A stretch of 64,000 bases of DNA from Alternaria dauci (GCF_042100115.1 NC_091275.1:3378402-3442401); one strand, 5' to 3'; positions 40,464-51,774 are shown, counted from the first letter of the stretch. Notes: generated by a model from the letters alone, not told the origin. Made by a program: numbers and translations.

Positions 40464-41017
40464 AAAGGTTCTAGAGACGCTGGAGGTGATTTGGAGATCA
40501 AGGAAGACAAGCCTCCCAGTAGGATAGTGTGGGACTAGGCTAATATCGATCTCTTCTTGTTCTTTGAAAGCCAGTACGTAGTAATGAAGAGAAGTAGTAG
40601 AGTAAGAGTTTATGCGCTTACTCTATTCCTCTTAAAGTGATAATACACTGTATCAAAATAATAAACGTGCTGGTAAAAGACGCAAGCACAACACTGTTGA
40701 AAGACACTGTAATAAATCGCGGTAAAGGTGTGTTTCCTAAACACCTTGAGTTCACCGTATGCAGCTGTATATGTTTGACAATAGATGGGTTGGAAGTAAA
40801 GCCCTGAACTTCAAGCGGTTCTGGAGAGTTGCGGCTACGTTGGGGAGAAGAGGAGTTAAGGCAGAAGAGGATTTTGGAGGAGAAGTAATAATATACTGTA
40901 TGTAGAACTTATACGGGTGTATAAAGCTGTAATATGTAGTATAGTAAGGTACAATAGGTGGTACAATAGTTGGTAATATGTACTATAGTATGTTGTATTA
41001 TACATTACGATATATCA
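40464..41017. repeat. Unmutated copy of the repeat at 6,019, with flanks
   Basis: From about 40,657 to 40,875 this is the high-CpA partner of 6,019-6,235. It retains CpA, TpG and CpG sites that are TpA in the other copy. The flanks (40,464-40,656 and 40,876-41,017) show no gene; TA-rich stretches with TATGTAGTATAG-like words begin at about 40,900. Confidence 0.7.
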
Positions 41018-41278
41018 CGGTTGATGTTGCAGCAAGTTGAGGTTCATGTTGCAGCAAGTTGCGGTTGATGTTGCAGTAAGTTGCGGTTCATGTTATAGTA
41101 AGTTGCGGTTAATATTGCAGTAAGTTGCGGTTGATGTTGCCGTAAGTTAAGGTTGATGTTATAGTAAGTTAAGGTTTATGTTACAGTAAGTTACAGTTTA
41201 TATTATAGTAAGTTAAGGTTTATATTATAGTAAGTTAAGGTTTATATTATAGTAAGTTAAGGTTTATATTATAGTAAC
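41018..41278. repeat. 22-bp tandem array with a left-to-right gradient of RIP
   Basis: About twelve units of GTTGATGTTGCAGCAAGTTGCG. The left units keep CpA and TpG (GCAGCAAGTTGCGG). Middle units lose them one by one (GCAGTAAGTTGCGG, ATAGTAAGTTGCGG). The last four are fully converted (TTTATATTATAGTAAGTTAAGG). Each unit is a dated snapshot of the same sequence, so the array records the edge of the RIP-mutated tract. Confidence 0.85.
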
Positions 41279-42713
41279 TTTTAATAAATATTAAAGTTAG
41301 TATTACCTAATCTTTTAAAAATTTATATATCTATTAGTATAAATAGTTAGTAATCCTTTTACTATATCTTTAAAAAATATACTTTCTACTAAATATATTT
41401 ATAATAATTAATTTTTTTCTTTCTTATTTATTATTTAATAATATTACTATAGAAGTAATAAAACTAGACTACTTTTACTTTATAATAATAAAGTAATAAA
41501 TAAAGAAAAAGTATAAAATAAAGCTAGTTAAATTAAATTTTATTTAAATAAGTAGAATAATAAATACTAAAGTAAGAATAAAGTTATTAAGTATTTAATT
41601 AAGTAATAAGTAAAGATAGTTTAAAGCTATATTAACTAAATACTAGTTACTACTAAGTAAGACTTTCTTATATTATCTTTATAAAAGAAATTTATACTAC
41701 TATATATAAAACTTAAATAAAGATTAAGAATTTATAAAGTTTTACTATAATTAAGAAACCTTTTAAAAAAAGTTATTTATTTTACTTAACTAAGGGTAAG
41801 TATATAGTATATAGTAATATATTAAATAAGATTTTTTTACTTTTTTATTTATCTATATTCTTATATAAAGGTTTACTTAGATTTAATAACTTTTAACTAC
41901 TTTATAAAAAGAAGAAAAGAGTATAACTTATATTTAAGATAAAGATATTTATAAAGTAAAAGAATAAAATATTTAATACTTTAAAATAAAAAATATTTTA
42001 TAAAAATTTAGTATTTTTTCTTTAAGAAAAAAAAGTATAATAAAGTATTAGTAACTACTAAGTATAGTTATTTAAAAAATAAGAAGTAGTTTTTTATAAT
42101 TTATTATTTTATAATAACTAGTTACTTCTAATTAACTTACTATATAATAAGCTAAAGCCTAATTAGTTTATTCCTTAATAGGATCTTAGTTATATATATA
42201 AAGTATACTACTTATAGAATCTAAGTAGTAAGTAGTTTACTTAGATTCTATACTAGTAAACTAAATAAATAATACTCTAAGCTACTACTTCCTAAATAAC
42301 TTTTAAACTATAGCTTTCCTTAACTTCTTTTCTTATTTAATAAAATAATAGTATACTTATATAATAGCTCCTTAAGTATAGCCTTTTATATACTACTTCT
42401 AACTATATAGCTATTTTTAATTAAGTAAACTAGTAGAAAGAAATAATTTTAAAAGTAGTATTTATTAAAAGTTAATAAAAGATTTAAGGTAAAAATAAAT
42501 TTTTTTTTATTTTATTTAAAAAAAGAGTTTTTAAGTATTTTAAGTAATAGTTAGTATAGTTTTTTAAATCCTTTATTACTAATAGTAAGATTTATTTCTA
42601 AAGTATATAGTTTTATTATTTATATTACTATATAGCTAATAATATTATAAGAATAAAATAAATATAAACTTTACTACTATTTTACTTTAACTTTAATATA
42701 AATTAATCTTAAA
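41279..42713. other. Heavily RIP-mutated AT-rich tract
   Basis: Almost pure A/T with stops in all frames I followed. CpA and TpG are nearly absent. The original content (probably transposon or subtelomeric gene) cannot be read. No structural RNA or open frame is supported. Confidence 0.6.
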
Positions 42714-43021
42714 AGCCTTAAGTAACTAAGAAGCCCTAAATAACTAAGAAGCCTTAAGTAACTAAGAAGCCCTAAGTAACTAAGAAGCCCTAAGTAACTA
42801 AGAAGCCCTAAGTAACTAAGAAGCCCTAAGTAACTAAGAAGCCCTAAGTAACTAAGAAGCCCTAAATAACTAAGAAGCCCTAAATAACTAAGAAGCCCTA
42901 AGTAACTAAGAAGCCCTAAATAACTAAGAAGCCCTAAATAACTAAGAAGCCCTAAATAACTAAGAAGCCCTAAATAACTAAGAAGCCCTAAGTAACTAAG
43001 AAGCCCTAAATAACTAAGAAG
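42714..43021. repeat. 18-bp tandem array containing CCCTAA, about 17 units
   Basis: The unit is CCCTAAGTAACTAAGAAG or CCCTAAATAACTAAGAAG; the first units have CCTTAA. Each unit contains one telomeric CCCTAA in the orientation opposite to the TTAGGG run that follows 9 bp later. It therefore looks like a telomere-associated repeat, possibly grown from degenerate telomeric seeds. Confidence 0.9.
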
Positions 43022-43030
43022 CTGTAACCG

Positions 43031-43138
43031 TTAGGGTTAGGGTTAGGGTTAGGGTTAGGGTTAGGGTTAGGGTTAGGGTTAGGGTTAGGGTTAGGGTTAG
43101 GGTTAGGGTTAGGGTTAGGGTTAGGGTTAGGGTTAGGG
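43031..43138 (+). repeat. Interstitial telomere repeat, (TTAGGG)18
   Basis: Eighteen uninterrupted TTAGGG units without a single mismatch, starting after GTAACCG at 43,030 and ending in TTAATAGG. The G-rich strand points right, as if the chromosome end were at 43,138 with the subtelomeric block to its left, yet unique coding DNA follows directly. TTAGGG contains no CpA or TpG and so cannot be mutated by RIP; perfect copies do not prove youth on that count. Confidence 0.97.
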
Positions 43139-43511
43139 TTAATAGGACTGTGACCACAGATGGGCTGAGTCGTACCATCGTTACAAGCACTCCGGTAGCG
43201 ATGCCTGTAACTATCTCACCGGCAGACATGAGCTTACCTTTTCTACGTAAAGGTGAGTGGTGAAGCCCCACAGATTCTCACCGTCACCGCCGCCCTGCTC
43301 AGACAACAGGTTGCCTCACCACGCAAACGTAGCAGTGAGACGCATGTCTATTTGAGTTCCTCCTCAGGGTTTCTATTCCATCCTCTTGAAACTGCACTTC
43401 AAGCATCCTCCATCTCGCGTCACCAACACGAGCACCGCTCAGCAGCATCACATCTCTCAAAACTACACCACCACAGCTCTCTAATAGCATACTTCTCACC
43501 GGATCTTCAAG
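43139..43511. other. Promoter region next to the telomere repeat
   Basis: Unique sequence of normal composition with pyrimidine-rich stretches, upstream of the basic-protein gene. On the minus strand an ATG at about 43,230 opens a frame (MSAGEIVTGIATGVLV...) that runs straight into the telomere repeat and so looks cut off; support is weak. Confidence 0.4.
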
Positions 43512-44024
43512 ATGCCCCCCAAAGCTGCTACTCTCGATGGCCAGAAGGTGGTCCCAGCCGACTGCGTCTCTGTCCTTCTCATGGCTTTAGGCAGTACCAC
43601 GATCACCAGGGCTCAATATGACATGATGTCGGCTCTTGACGGCACACGAACTGCAAGCTCTTTCGAGCATCAATTCCGCACGATCACAGCTAAGGCAAAG
43701 GAATTGAAAGCCCGTGCCGAAAAGGGCGAGGCATTCCAACCCGTAGCACCTGTCAATAAGCGTGGTGAGCACTGACACTCTTTCGCCCTCACACCGATAC
43801 GACATTAACCATGTGTAGGCCAGACTTCCTCAGCAACTCCCAACAAAAGAAAGGCCGCTTCTTCAGGATCCGACGATCCGACCCCCTCCAAGAAGAAGGC
43901 GACTCCTAAGTCACGTGGAAAGAAGAGTCAGACCCCGCTTGAGACGATGGATGACACTTTTCCCGAGGACGCCGAAGAGTTCATCAAGAACGAGGCCAAG
44001 TGGGAGGAGGAAGTGTTTTCTTAG
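43512..44024 (+). CDS. Small basic nuclear-type protein, 152 residues, two exons
   Basis: Exons are 43512-43764 and 43819-44024; the 54-nt intron starts GTGAGC and ends GTGTAG and keeps phase. Exon 1 gives MPPKAATLDGQKVVPADCVS with a helical segment, and exon 2 gives a Lys/Ser-rich stretch (PNKRKAASSGSDDPTPSKKK, then KSRGKKSQ) and an acidic end (FPEDAEEFIKNEAKWEEEVF). Basic patches suggest nuclear localisation. The pattern is common among uncharacterised small fungal nuclear proteins. It lies only about 370 bp from the telomere repeat and is the first gene of the euchromatic part. Confidence 0.8.
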
Positions 44025-45906
44025 AGGATAACGGGCATGGTTGGACGGAATTGGAGTTCGGACACGTATCGGGCTCAAAGCAGAGCAAATGAGCCGGAGT
44101 AGAGAGTGGACAAAGTTCGTGGGAATCCTATAGTGAGATCCAACAGTCGTCTACTGCGCCTCAGAGGAACCTTGGGTCACAATATGTTTGGTACGACTCA
44201 GTAAAAGTAAGCTCCTCTGTAGATCAAGCTTTTGGAACAATCATTCGGCAAGCATCTCTCGGCCACAACCTCATTGTCTTGCATACAGGCATTCAACGTG
44301 CTGTGCTTTCTACATTGTTAATGTTGAATATGGAACATACCTTCAAAGTGCGGTATGGTCGGGGTACAGCTTATATGAACGAGCTTCTTCGTAGCTAGTA
44401 ACGTTGCAACGAATCATGCTATGAGTGGAACGCTCTCGAACCTTTTGCATATAGATAGTGGATATCCGCACAAAGATTTTGAGCCTGCAGCACAGTGAAA
44501 TCGACGATGCGCAAAAATCAACATTCAGCGAGAGGCACACATTCCGGGGTACTCCCAACCTTCGTACGCGTGCGACTACATGCACTTGCTGCTCTTTCGT
44601 TCTAGGTTTCATTGACACGTTTTTGTCTTTCTTGGTTTCATAATTGCCAATGCTGGGCACACGTTTGGCTTTGCAGCAGAGCTGTAAAAAGCTGACATAC
44701 TTCAGCTTATTATAAGCAAAGCGCGCATAATGTACGTAAACATGGCACATCTAGTTTCTCGGCAGCGCCCGGCTGTACTCAGTGCACATGTGCAATAGCG
44801 AGCTGCGATATTCACTCTCTTGAACGTTGACCGCGTCTCTACTGGCGGACATGTTCGTCGAGTCGATAGTTCATGATCAAATCTCCTTTCAGTGGATCCC
44901 AAATATCGGGCCGTCTAGAGGCACGTCGGCTCCGTGCTAAAAGCCGCAAGCTCATTACCGGCGTCGCATCGACCACATAGTCTGGCCCCGAAGCTGGCGA
45001 AGTTGTCCAGGGACAGTCGCAGATCGCAGTCACGTCGGCGCATATCGATAGGGGGCGATCAGAGCGCTGGTTGGAGTCGCACTGGCTGAAGATGACGTCG
45101 CCCTCTGGCGGTTAAGGTCATGTGCGAAACCGGGGTTCGCGCAAGGTGGCGGTGGAGCTGACTTGCCAGGCGAGGGAAAGCTAGATGATATGTGCTGGGG
45201 TGGCCGATGTACAGGGGGGGAGAGGGTTTCGGCGCCAATGCAGGTACAGTGGCGAGGCGATCGTACATTGCGTGCTTACAACATTGTATTGCATCCAACG
45301 CCGACGACTTGGAACAACAGTCCGTCCATGTCTTTTTGTACTCCAACTGGACTTCTCGTATTCCTCTAGGTCAGACGACAGCAGAATGGCAGCGAGTCCC
45401 CTGAATTTCCCCGGATTACTGAGTGGCTTCTTCCCTAAACTCCAAGCAGCTAGCATCGTGGCACGGCGGCCGTTGGCGTGCTCCTCATGCACTGGGATGC
45501 TTTCGTCGGTGAGTGGCCCCAAGGCTAGACGCTCGCTCTGATCCTAGCCGAGATGCGCCTCGAGGGCTGTGGGTGAAGAGGAAAAGGGGGCTCCTGGCCA
45601 AGCGTCTCACTGGGCGAACGGCCGATTGGGCGCATGAGCATTTGCTTCATTAGCTTCAGAGCTAGCTATACCATATTCGGTCGGCAATTTTGCATCCTCT
45701 GCCGTCGCTTTGGCGTCTCGATCCGGTCCAAGTCACCGTTGGGTGTCAGCGTATTCTTTATTATATCGTGTCGCCCTCCGCCGTCTTTCCTTCTTCACTC
45801 TCACGTCGCACTATCGCTGTACACAGTCACTCATTCTCTATCCAACTACATATACCCATACAGCCACTACAGTTCTAATACTCTAATCAATCAAACTACC
45901 GTCAAT
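44025..45906. other. Intergenic, no gene supported
   Basis: Normal composition. Several short frames on both strands (for example near 45,181-45,541) lack codon bias, introns or recognisable motifs, so I do not call them. The last 150 bases (CT-rich, with TATACCCATACAGCC) look like the promoter and leader of the Kre9-like gene. Confidence 0.5.
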
Positions 45907-46641
45907 ATGCGCTTCTTCGAGACCATCCTTTCCGCCGCGGCTTTCGCCGCCGCCGTCGCTGCCCTCGAGATCAACGACTTCCCTGCCAACGGCGTTGTTG
46001 CTGGCCAGACCTACACCGTCACCTACTCTCCCGCCGACGACACCCCTACTACCTTCATCCTCCGCCAGGGACAGTCCACTGACCTTGACACCGTCGGTAC
46101 TCTTACTAGTATGTCTTCCCTCCCGTTGCGGTCCGATCTCCACAATACTAACTGAGTCACAGCTACCGCAACTGGTGGAACCTTCGAATGGACCGTAGAC
46201 TCCTCGCTCCCCAACGAGGCCGACTACGCCCTCCAGATCCAGCAGGGAACTACCATCAACTACTCCGCTCAGTTCCCTCTCACTGGTGGCTCTGAGGACG
46301 ACGACACCCCTGTTTCCTCCGCTGTCTCTTCTGCTGCGTCCGCTGCCTCGTCCGCTGCCTCATCTGCTGCCTCTTCCGCTTCCTCTGCCATCAGCAGCGC
46401 TGTTGAGAGCGCCAAGTCCAGCCTGATCACCAGCGCCGCTACCGCATCTGCTTCCGCTACTATCAGCCCCTCCGCTGGTGTCAACTCCACTGTCTCCACT
46501 GCTACTCTCTCGCGCTCTGCCTCTGGCTCTGCTACTGGCAGCGCCAGCCTCCCTGAGGTTACCGACTCTGGTGCCAACCTCATCGGCAGCCCCATCGCTG
46601 CCATGTTCGGTGCCGCCGCCGCTTTCGCTTACTTTGCTTAA
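45907..46641 (+). CDS. GPI-anchored Ser/Thr-rich cell-wall protein with Kre9/Knh1-like N-terminal domain, 226 residues
   Basis: Exons are 45907-46108 and 46163-46641, with a 54-nt GTATGT...CACAG intron containing CTAAC. The product has a signal peptide (MRFFETILSAAAFAAAVAA), then a short beta-sandwich domain beginning LEINDFPANGVVAGQTYTVT, as in the Kre9/Knh1 cell-wall glucan family. A long Ser/Ala-rich O-glycosylation region follows. The hydrophobic C-terminus (PIAAMFGAAAAFAYFA), preceded by small residues, fits a GPI-attachment signal. It is expected at the plasma membrane or wall. Confidence 0.88.
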
Positions 46642-48663
46642 GCATTTCCATTCACGACCTCATAGTTTAATTGTCCCTTACGATATATTAGCATTGGAAT
46701 CTGTGGGAACCCCCTCTATCATCTAGTGTCAATATAGTCACGAGAGCATTGGCGTCCGTGATCTGATGTGTCGGATGGGAACGCTATGCAAAGAGCTTGT
46801 ATGACGTAGCAGAAAATGATAATATGGAAGCATTTGCCTGATTCACTCGTTACTCTGCCATTGACCTGCTTGATCCTTGTATGCTTTCCATCTCATGATG
46901 TGTCGGATGTACTTTTGCTTATTCGAAACCCTTCTCTTCCGACCGAGATGCACTCCCTGTGAGACAGGGTCTTTGCTCCTATGCTTTTCTAAAATGCTTC
47001 TTATCAATCAATATCCTACCCGCAAGATCTTCCTTCTTGTAGCACAGACTTCTCGACCAAACATTCGCGTGGTGCCACATCCGTCATGCCTGTCAGTGCC
47101 GTGGTACGAAGCTGTCATTATGCGTCGCATGCGCGCCATTTTCCGCACGTCCGTGTCAGCAATCTCATTGTCTGTAGCATTGAGTCTATCGCCCTTTGGC
47201 TTGTGCGCAGCATGACGTTTAAATCTCCACCCGTCCGAGGAACCTGAAACGCGGAGTTGAGGAATGCACCTGCTTGCTCGCTCGTTGCGCGCTGAACACC
47301 GTGGTTGACTGCCCTGCAGCGACCCCACAGCGGGATCAGTTCCCACCTCTCCACAGACGCATAAGCAAGCTGCAAGAACCCGCTGCTCGTTGCCACACCA
47401 CAACCACACCTCCTCAAGGGCTATGTTCGCTCTGTAGGCTTCACCACTACAGCACTCACGGCGGCTCCGCGAACACACAGCCTCAGAGCTGTGCGCCAGC
47501 AATACTCGCATCGCCACCACTAGATCAGCCAGCCGGTACATACCGAGTTCTACTGCCGCTAGGTAGAAGTACTGCGCGCAAGTCTACACTGGTGTACCAA
47601 CCAAACCACCAACGTACCAGCCCAAAAGAGCGTAGACAGGTAACACCGCGTGCTGCCGTGTGTTGCGCGTCAATTCCTTCACATCACGCGGTCAATGGCC
47701 TTCCATGGCCAGCAAGCGTCTTGTCGTTACTTCCTCGCATTAGCGCTGTTAAGTGGCGCTCAAGCCGAGGCTGATATGCCGGCTCACTCTTGGAGCCTAT
47801 AGACGAATGGATGTGCTGCACAGTATATTGCGTATTCGAAAAGGCGCTCGCGGCTCAGACAGCGCAGAAGGATATTTTTAGTCGGCACTGAGGAAATGAG
47901 ACCAATAGGGACGTGGAAGAGGGTGAAAACGGTGTCGGGCTGGGGAACATGGAAGCCCAGCTGAAACCAAGCCTCAAGCAGTGCGTCGTAAGTCTTCGCA
48001 TTCTTGCAGACTCGTCCATGCCTCGAGTGTCTCTTGTTCAGCCCGCCGCCACCCGTAGAGTCCGTAGCCCGACGTTGGGCACCATTATGCGGTATGCCTC
48101 TTGACCACCTGGCCGCTCTCTTCGCTAGCCGGCTTTATTGTACTCGCTGGTACTTCGGTATTATGACAAGGTATGTAATATAATCATCCTTATTGACATT
48201 TTTGTTTACATAACATGTTGATTAGGATTTACCAAGGCCATATGGCCATCGCTAAAACGAGCATGGCGATGATTGCCCAGCCGAGTTGAAAGTACTGTGC
48301 TAATCATCATCAAGATATTGTGTGCCACTCTTGCACTTTTCATGCACTGCATGATGTCTAGATCAACCCCGTCAGTCGTCCATGCTTATGCTCGGTCAAT
48401 TTGGAGCAGATACTCTTGATGCAACAACGTTGCGTTTGAGAATCACAATCTGGTCAACTTCTGGGAGATACTGCTCTTCAACGTACAACCAAATTTGCCA
48501 AACGCCGAGGATATTCAATTTTGTTCCTATGGCTCTTCCCCAATCCAGACACAAATTGATTCTGCTTCATTGTTCCGACAGAAAAGCCAGAACCAACTCA
48601 TCAGCACAGCTGTCGTCTGGTCGATTGTCACCCTGAAACTTCCTCTTTTGCGCTCTCATCCTT
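46642..48663. other. Intergenic, no gene supported
   Basis: About 2 kb of normal-composition DNA. The frames present on both strands (for example 47,008-47,774) show no recognisable domain or splice-supported extension. No RNA gene or repeat recognised. Confidence 0.5.
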
Positions 48664-49185
48664 CTATACAAACATCACCCCCGCAGCTCCAGCAATCGCG
48701 CCTGCGAGACCCATTTTCTTAAACCCTCTCGCCGGTGCCGCAGCGCCCGTAGCCTCTGCAGCCGCTGTCCCACTACTCGTCCCACTCCCTGTACTTTCTG
48801 CACTGCTCGTCCTCGTTACACTCTGCGTCCCAGCGCTTGTATCGAAACTCGCACTCCTCGATGCGACAACACTCTGTATTCCACTGATTACTGTAACATC
48901 AGATGTTACTATATTTGAAGGTACCGGTGATGACGTATCGACCTCCAGACTCGGTGCCGCGGTATCTGATGTTGGGAGAGAGCTTGATGGTGTAATCACA
49001 GCGCTGTTGTCAACAGTAAAGGCATCACCCCATGTCGATGTTGGGGAGGCCGAGGGAAGCAGGTTGTCTGTTGACGTTGGTTCTGCGGGTTCGACGGAGA
49101 AGGGCTCGCCCCAAGATGATGTTTGTGCGGAGGAAATGCCGAGAAGCGAGAGGAGAGTTGTCTTTCGGAGAGAAGACTTGCGCAT
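48664..49185 (-). CDS. GPI-anchored Ser/Thr-rich secreted protein, 173 residues
   Basis: Single exon from ATG 49185. The N-terminus (MRKSSLRKTTLLSLLGISSA) is a basic-plus-hydrophobic leader. A STWGDAFTV-type motif occurs twice in diverged form (SSWGEPFSV, STWGDAFTV). The rest is Ser/Thr/Ala-rich, ending in a hydrophobic tail (KMGLAGAIAGAAGVMFV), which fits a GPI signal. No catalytic domain. Likely a wall or surface mannoprotein. Confidence 0.75.
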   Translation of the reverse strand: MRKSSLRKTTLLSLLGISSAQTSSWGEPFSVEPAEPTSTDNLLPSASPTSTWGDAFTVDNSAVITPSSSLPTSDTAAPSLEVDTSSPVPSNIVTSDVTVISGIQSVVASRSASFDTSAGTQSVTRTSSAESTGSGTSSGTAAAEATGAAAPARGFKKMGLAGAIAGAAGVMFV

Positions 49186-49860
49186 TTTGGGATGGTGTTA
49201 TTGAGTGTGTATGTTTCGTAGGTCTTCAGGTTTGTTGTTCTTGTTCCTTGTGATGATTATCGCTCCAACACGATACTTGAGCCTTCTGTCAGCCGCTTCG
49301 AAGATGTCGAACAACTTGTGACGAAAATTCAAGCTTTTGGTGATGGCTTCTTTTTACTTGGATGTCGAAAACCCCGGGCCCGTATCAATAGTCCGGATCA
49401 TCCCTTTCAGCCCATAAAATTGCCTTATTGAGCATGTAGTGCTCACCAGTCTGACGTGTAGTTGCAGCGCAAACAGCGGTGCGTATCGTGTTGACATGGT
49501 GGAACAACTTGTCTCACTCCTGTGATTGGCTGAGAAACCCTATAAACGAAATGTGACTGGATAGAGCTACTTAGTGTTGTTCCGTTTCGGGTCTCCGCAA
49601 TCCTGCCGCATACGAAGAGACTGCCGGACCCCGAAGTTTAGCGAAGCCGAAAGGACGCGCAACCTTCTGTATGCATCCATTGCTATCACAAGAGTGGAGC
49701 GTCTTGAGGTGAGGCTGATGGCTTGCTATGGTGGCAAATGTCAACTGAGGTACCACTTGCCCCAGCACCTTTCTGATAATGCATGTCAGTGGACAATCAA
49801 TAGCTCACGGACTGTCAACTCAATCTCAATTTGTGTAACCTCCGTATCATGAATTGGAAA
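49186..49860. other. Intergenic
   Basis: Sequence of normal composition between two minus-strand genes. It contains the promoter of the GPI protein gene (left) and the 3' region of the oxidoreductase (right). Nothing else recognised. Confidence 0.45.
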
Positions 49861-51189
49861 CTACCATTTGACCAGATCCTGCACTTGGATAGGTAGGCCA
49901 GATTCCATGGACTTGTTTGCACCAACGCCGACTAGAACAGCATTTCCACCATCACGAATATACGCAGCCCTCTTGAAGCTGTCCTCACCCTCGTTACCTA
50001 CAATAACATCCTTTAGTAGCAGAGGGTCGCCTCCGCCATGGCCACCTTCTCCCTTGACGACATCCACCACGTACGGTTTTCCCCACAAGGGATAGACGAC
50101 AATGTTCGTCTTCTCCACGCCACCCTGTATGTAGTTGGCTTCCAGCTCACCAAGCCCTTCGCTAGTGACAGTCTCGCCGCCAGCAGAGTATCCGCCCTCG
50201 ACGACATTAATCTCAATGCGGCCCTTGCTGCCATTGAAGACGCAACGATAACCCTCCCATGGAGCATACGCATATGTATTGTACGTCATGACGGCTTTGT
50301 TCTTGTACTTGATAACCATGGAGAGATTGTCTTCAATAGTGATACCATCAGCGAAGCAGTTGCGGTCGCGAATGTAGCCATCCTCGTGCTCGGCCTCTAG
50401 ATAAAGCTTCTTTAGTTGGGCGTTTTGGTCGATGTGAATGGCAAACGGGTCATCTTTGGCAGCCTCGTTGTTGAGGTAGCGCTCGCCGAGGTTCTTCTCT
50501 CCACGTCGCTCCGCATTCTCCCTGCCATAGAAGCGCAGGCTGCCAACGCAGTAGACATTCTCCGGCTCGGTGTTCAGCCAGTAGTGTACCAAGTCAAAGT
50601 GATGGATTGACTTGTGCATCTGAATGCCACCACTGGTGTCCTTGTTTCGATGCCACCGACGCATGAAGTCGGATCCGTGTGCGCAGTCCAGGATCCAATC
50701 CATGTGTACGGTCGAAACCTCGCCGATGACGCCTGAGTCGATAAGTTCGCGCATCTTGGTGTGATGAGGCGCATATCGATAATTGAAGAGCACACGAACT
50801 TGCTTGCCCGTCCTCTTCTCGGCATCGATCATGGCCTGGAGCTTCTCTTCATCGATAGTCATTGGCTTCTCGGTAATGGCGTCGCAGCCCAGTTCCATGG
50901 CACGGATGCAGTATACATGATGGAATTTGTCGATGGTGGTAACGATAACGACGTCGGCCTTTTGCTCCTTGACCATCTTATCGAAGTCTTCTGCCTTGTA
51001 CATTGGGACGCGCTCGCCGCCCAGCTCGACCATTCGGTCGTTGGCAGCTTTCATACGCGTCTGGTTCGTATCGCATATGCCCACTACCGCAGCGACAGAT
51101 TTGAAATCTTGGATGATACTTTGGTAGTAAAATGCGGATCTGACGCCCATGCCTACGATGACATAGCGCTTGACTTGAGAAGAAGGCAT
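49861..51189 (-). CDS. Gfo/Idh/MocA-family NAD(P)-dependent oxidoreductase, 442 residues
   Basis: Single exon from ATG 51189. The N-terminal Rossmann fold shows VIVGMGVRSAF (residues 11-20) and an acidic residue after the second strand (GICDTN). The family signature TEKPM is at residues 106-110, with the catalytic Lys in EKP. A C-terminal alpha/beta domain follows (GIQMHKSIHHFDLVHYW, with the usual H-x3-D/H area). Such enzymes oxidise or reduce sugars and related compounds; the substrate is not evident. Full-length and intact, ending PIQVQDLVKW. Confidence 0.9.
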   Translation of the reverse strand: MPSSQVKRYVIVGMGVRSAFYYQSIIQDFKSVAAVVGICDTNQTRMKAANDRMVELGGERVPMYKAEDFDKMVKEQKADVVIVTTIDKFHHVYCIRAMELGCDAITEKPMTIDEEKLQAMIDAEKRTGKQVRVLFNYRYAPHHTKMRELIDSGVIGEVSTVHMDWILDCAHGSDFMRRWHRNKDTSGGIQMHKSIHHFDLVHYWLNTEPENVYCVGSLRFYGRENAERRGEKNLGERYLNNEAAKDDPFAIHIDQNAQLKKLYLEAEHEDGYIRDRNCFADGITIEDNLSMVIKYKNKAVMTYNTYAYAPWEGYRCVFNGSKGRIEINVVEGGYSAGGETVTSEGLGELEANYIQGGVEKTNIVVYPLWGKPYVVDVVKGEGGHGGGDPLLLKDVIVGNEGEDSFKRAAYIRDGGNAVLVGVGANKSMESGLPIQVQDLVKW

Positions 51190-51774
51190 TTTTCCTTTGG
51201 AAACTAGGCACGTAATCTAGGAGTAAAAGGCACGAGGGATTGAAGTGGTTGACTGATGTCAACAGAACTGACCGTGGAACTGCTTTTATACTACATCTTA
51301 CTGCGTGTCTACGTTGGTAGAGGGGGCAGACCACACCCATGTACCGGAACCAATGAAACATCAAATCATAGGCATCGTGACGATACTGCTGCTTGTGCTG
51401 ATTGATCGTGTCTCTCGTTGTGGGTGTTTAGGTGGAGTAGCGGAACTTGGAGAGTGTATGAGGTTAGGCTTGCCGACCCGGAAAGAGATTAGGGGTCATT
51501 ATCCCCGCACTTTACTCCAATGATAAGAGTGGGGAGGCGGAGACATCCAAATCAGGGTCGGCATGAGGCACTGCGACCAAGACACGACCAACAATGCTCA
51601 TACATGTGTTGCGCGTAAAGATGGTGGGTCATCTTCTGGTGCGGGGTAGGCAGTAGTTTCTTCTTCCGGGACGGGTACCGCAACAACTCACCTCGTTGAC
51701 ATCTTGCCTAATGCGGGTTGCGCCCGCCTCTTGCATGCTTCGAAGCAACTTTAACCCGGGGATGCCACTCGACT
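51190..51774. other. Divergent promoter region between oxidoreductase and transcription factor
   Basis: The two genes are transcribed away from each other across 585 bp, so the regulator may control the oxidoreductase. No binding site is identified. No other gene seen. Confidence 0.45.

Noticed and set aside
43014..43271. Minus ORF rich in Leu-Thr
   Set aside because: Translation of the telomere repeat; only the short non-repeat start near 43,230 is mentioned as a possible cut gene.
44839..45541. Overlapping ORFs of 64-118 codons on both strands
   Set aside because: No motif, no splice-supported extension and no composition bias; treated as intergenic.
47008..47774. 177-codon minus and 166-codon plus ORFs
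   Set aside because: They overlap each other, have no recognisable domain and lack plausible start context.
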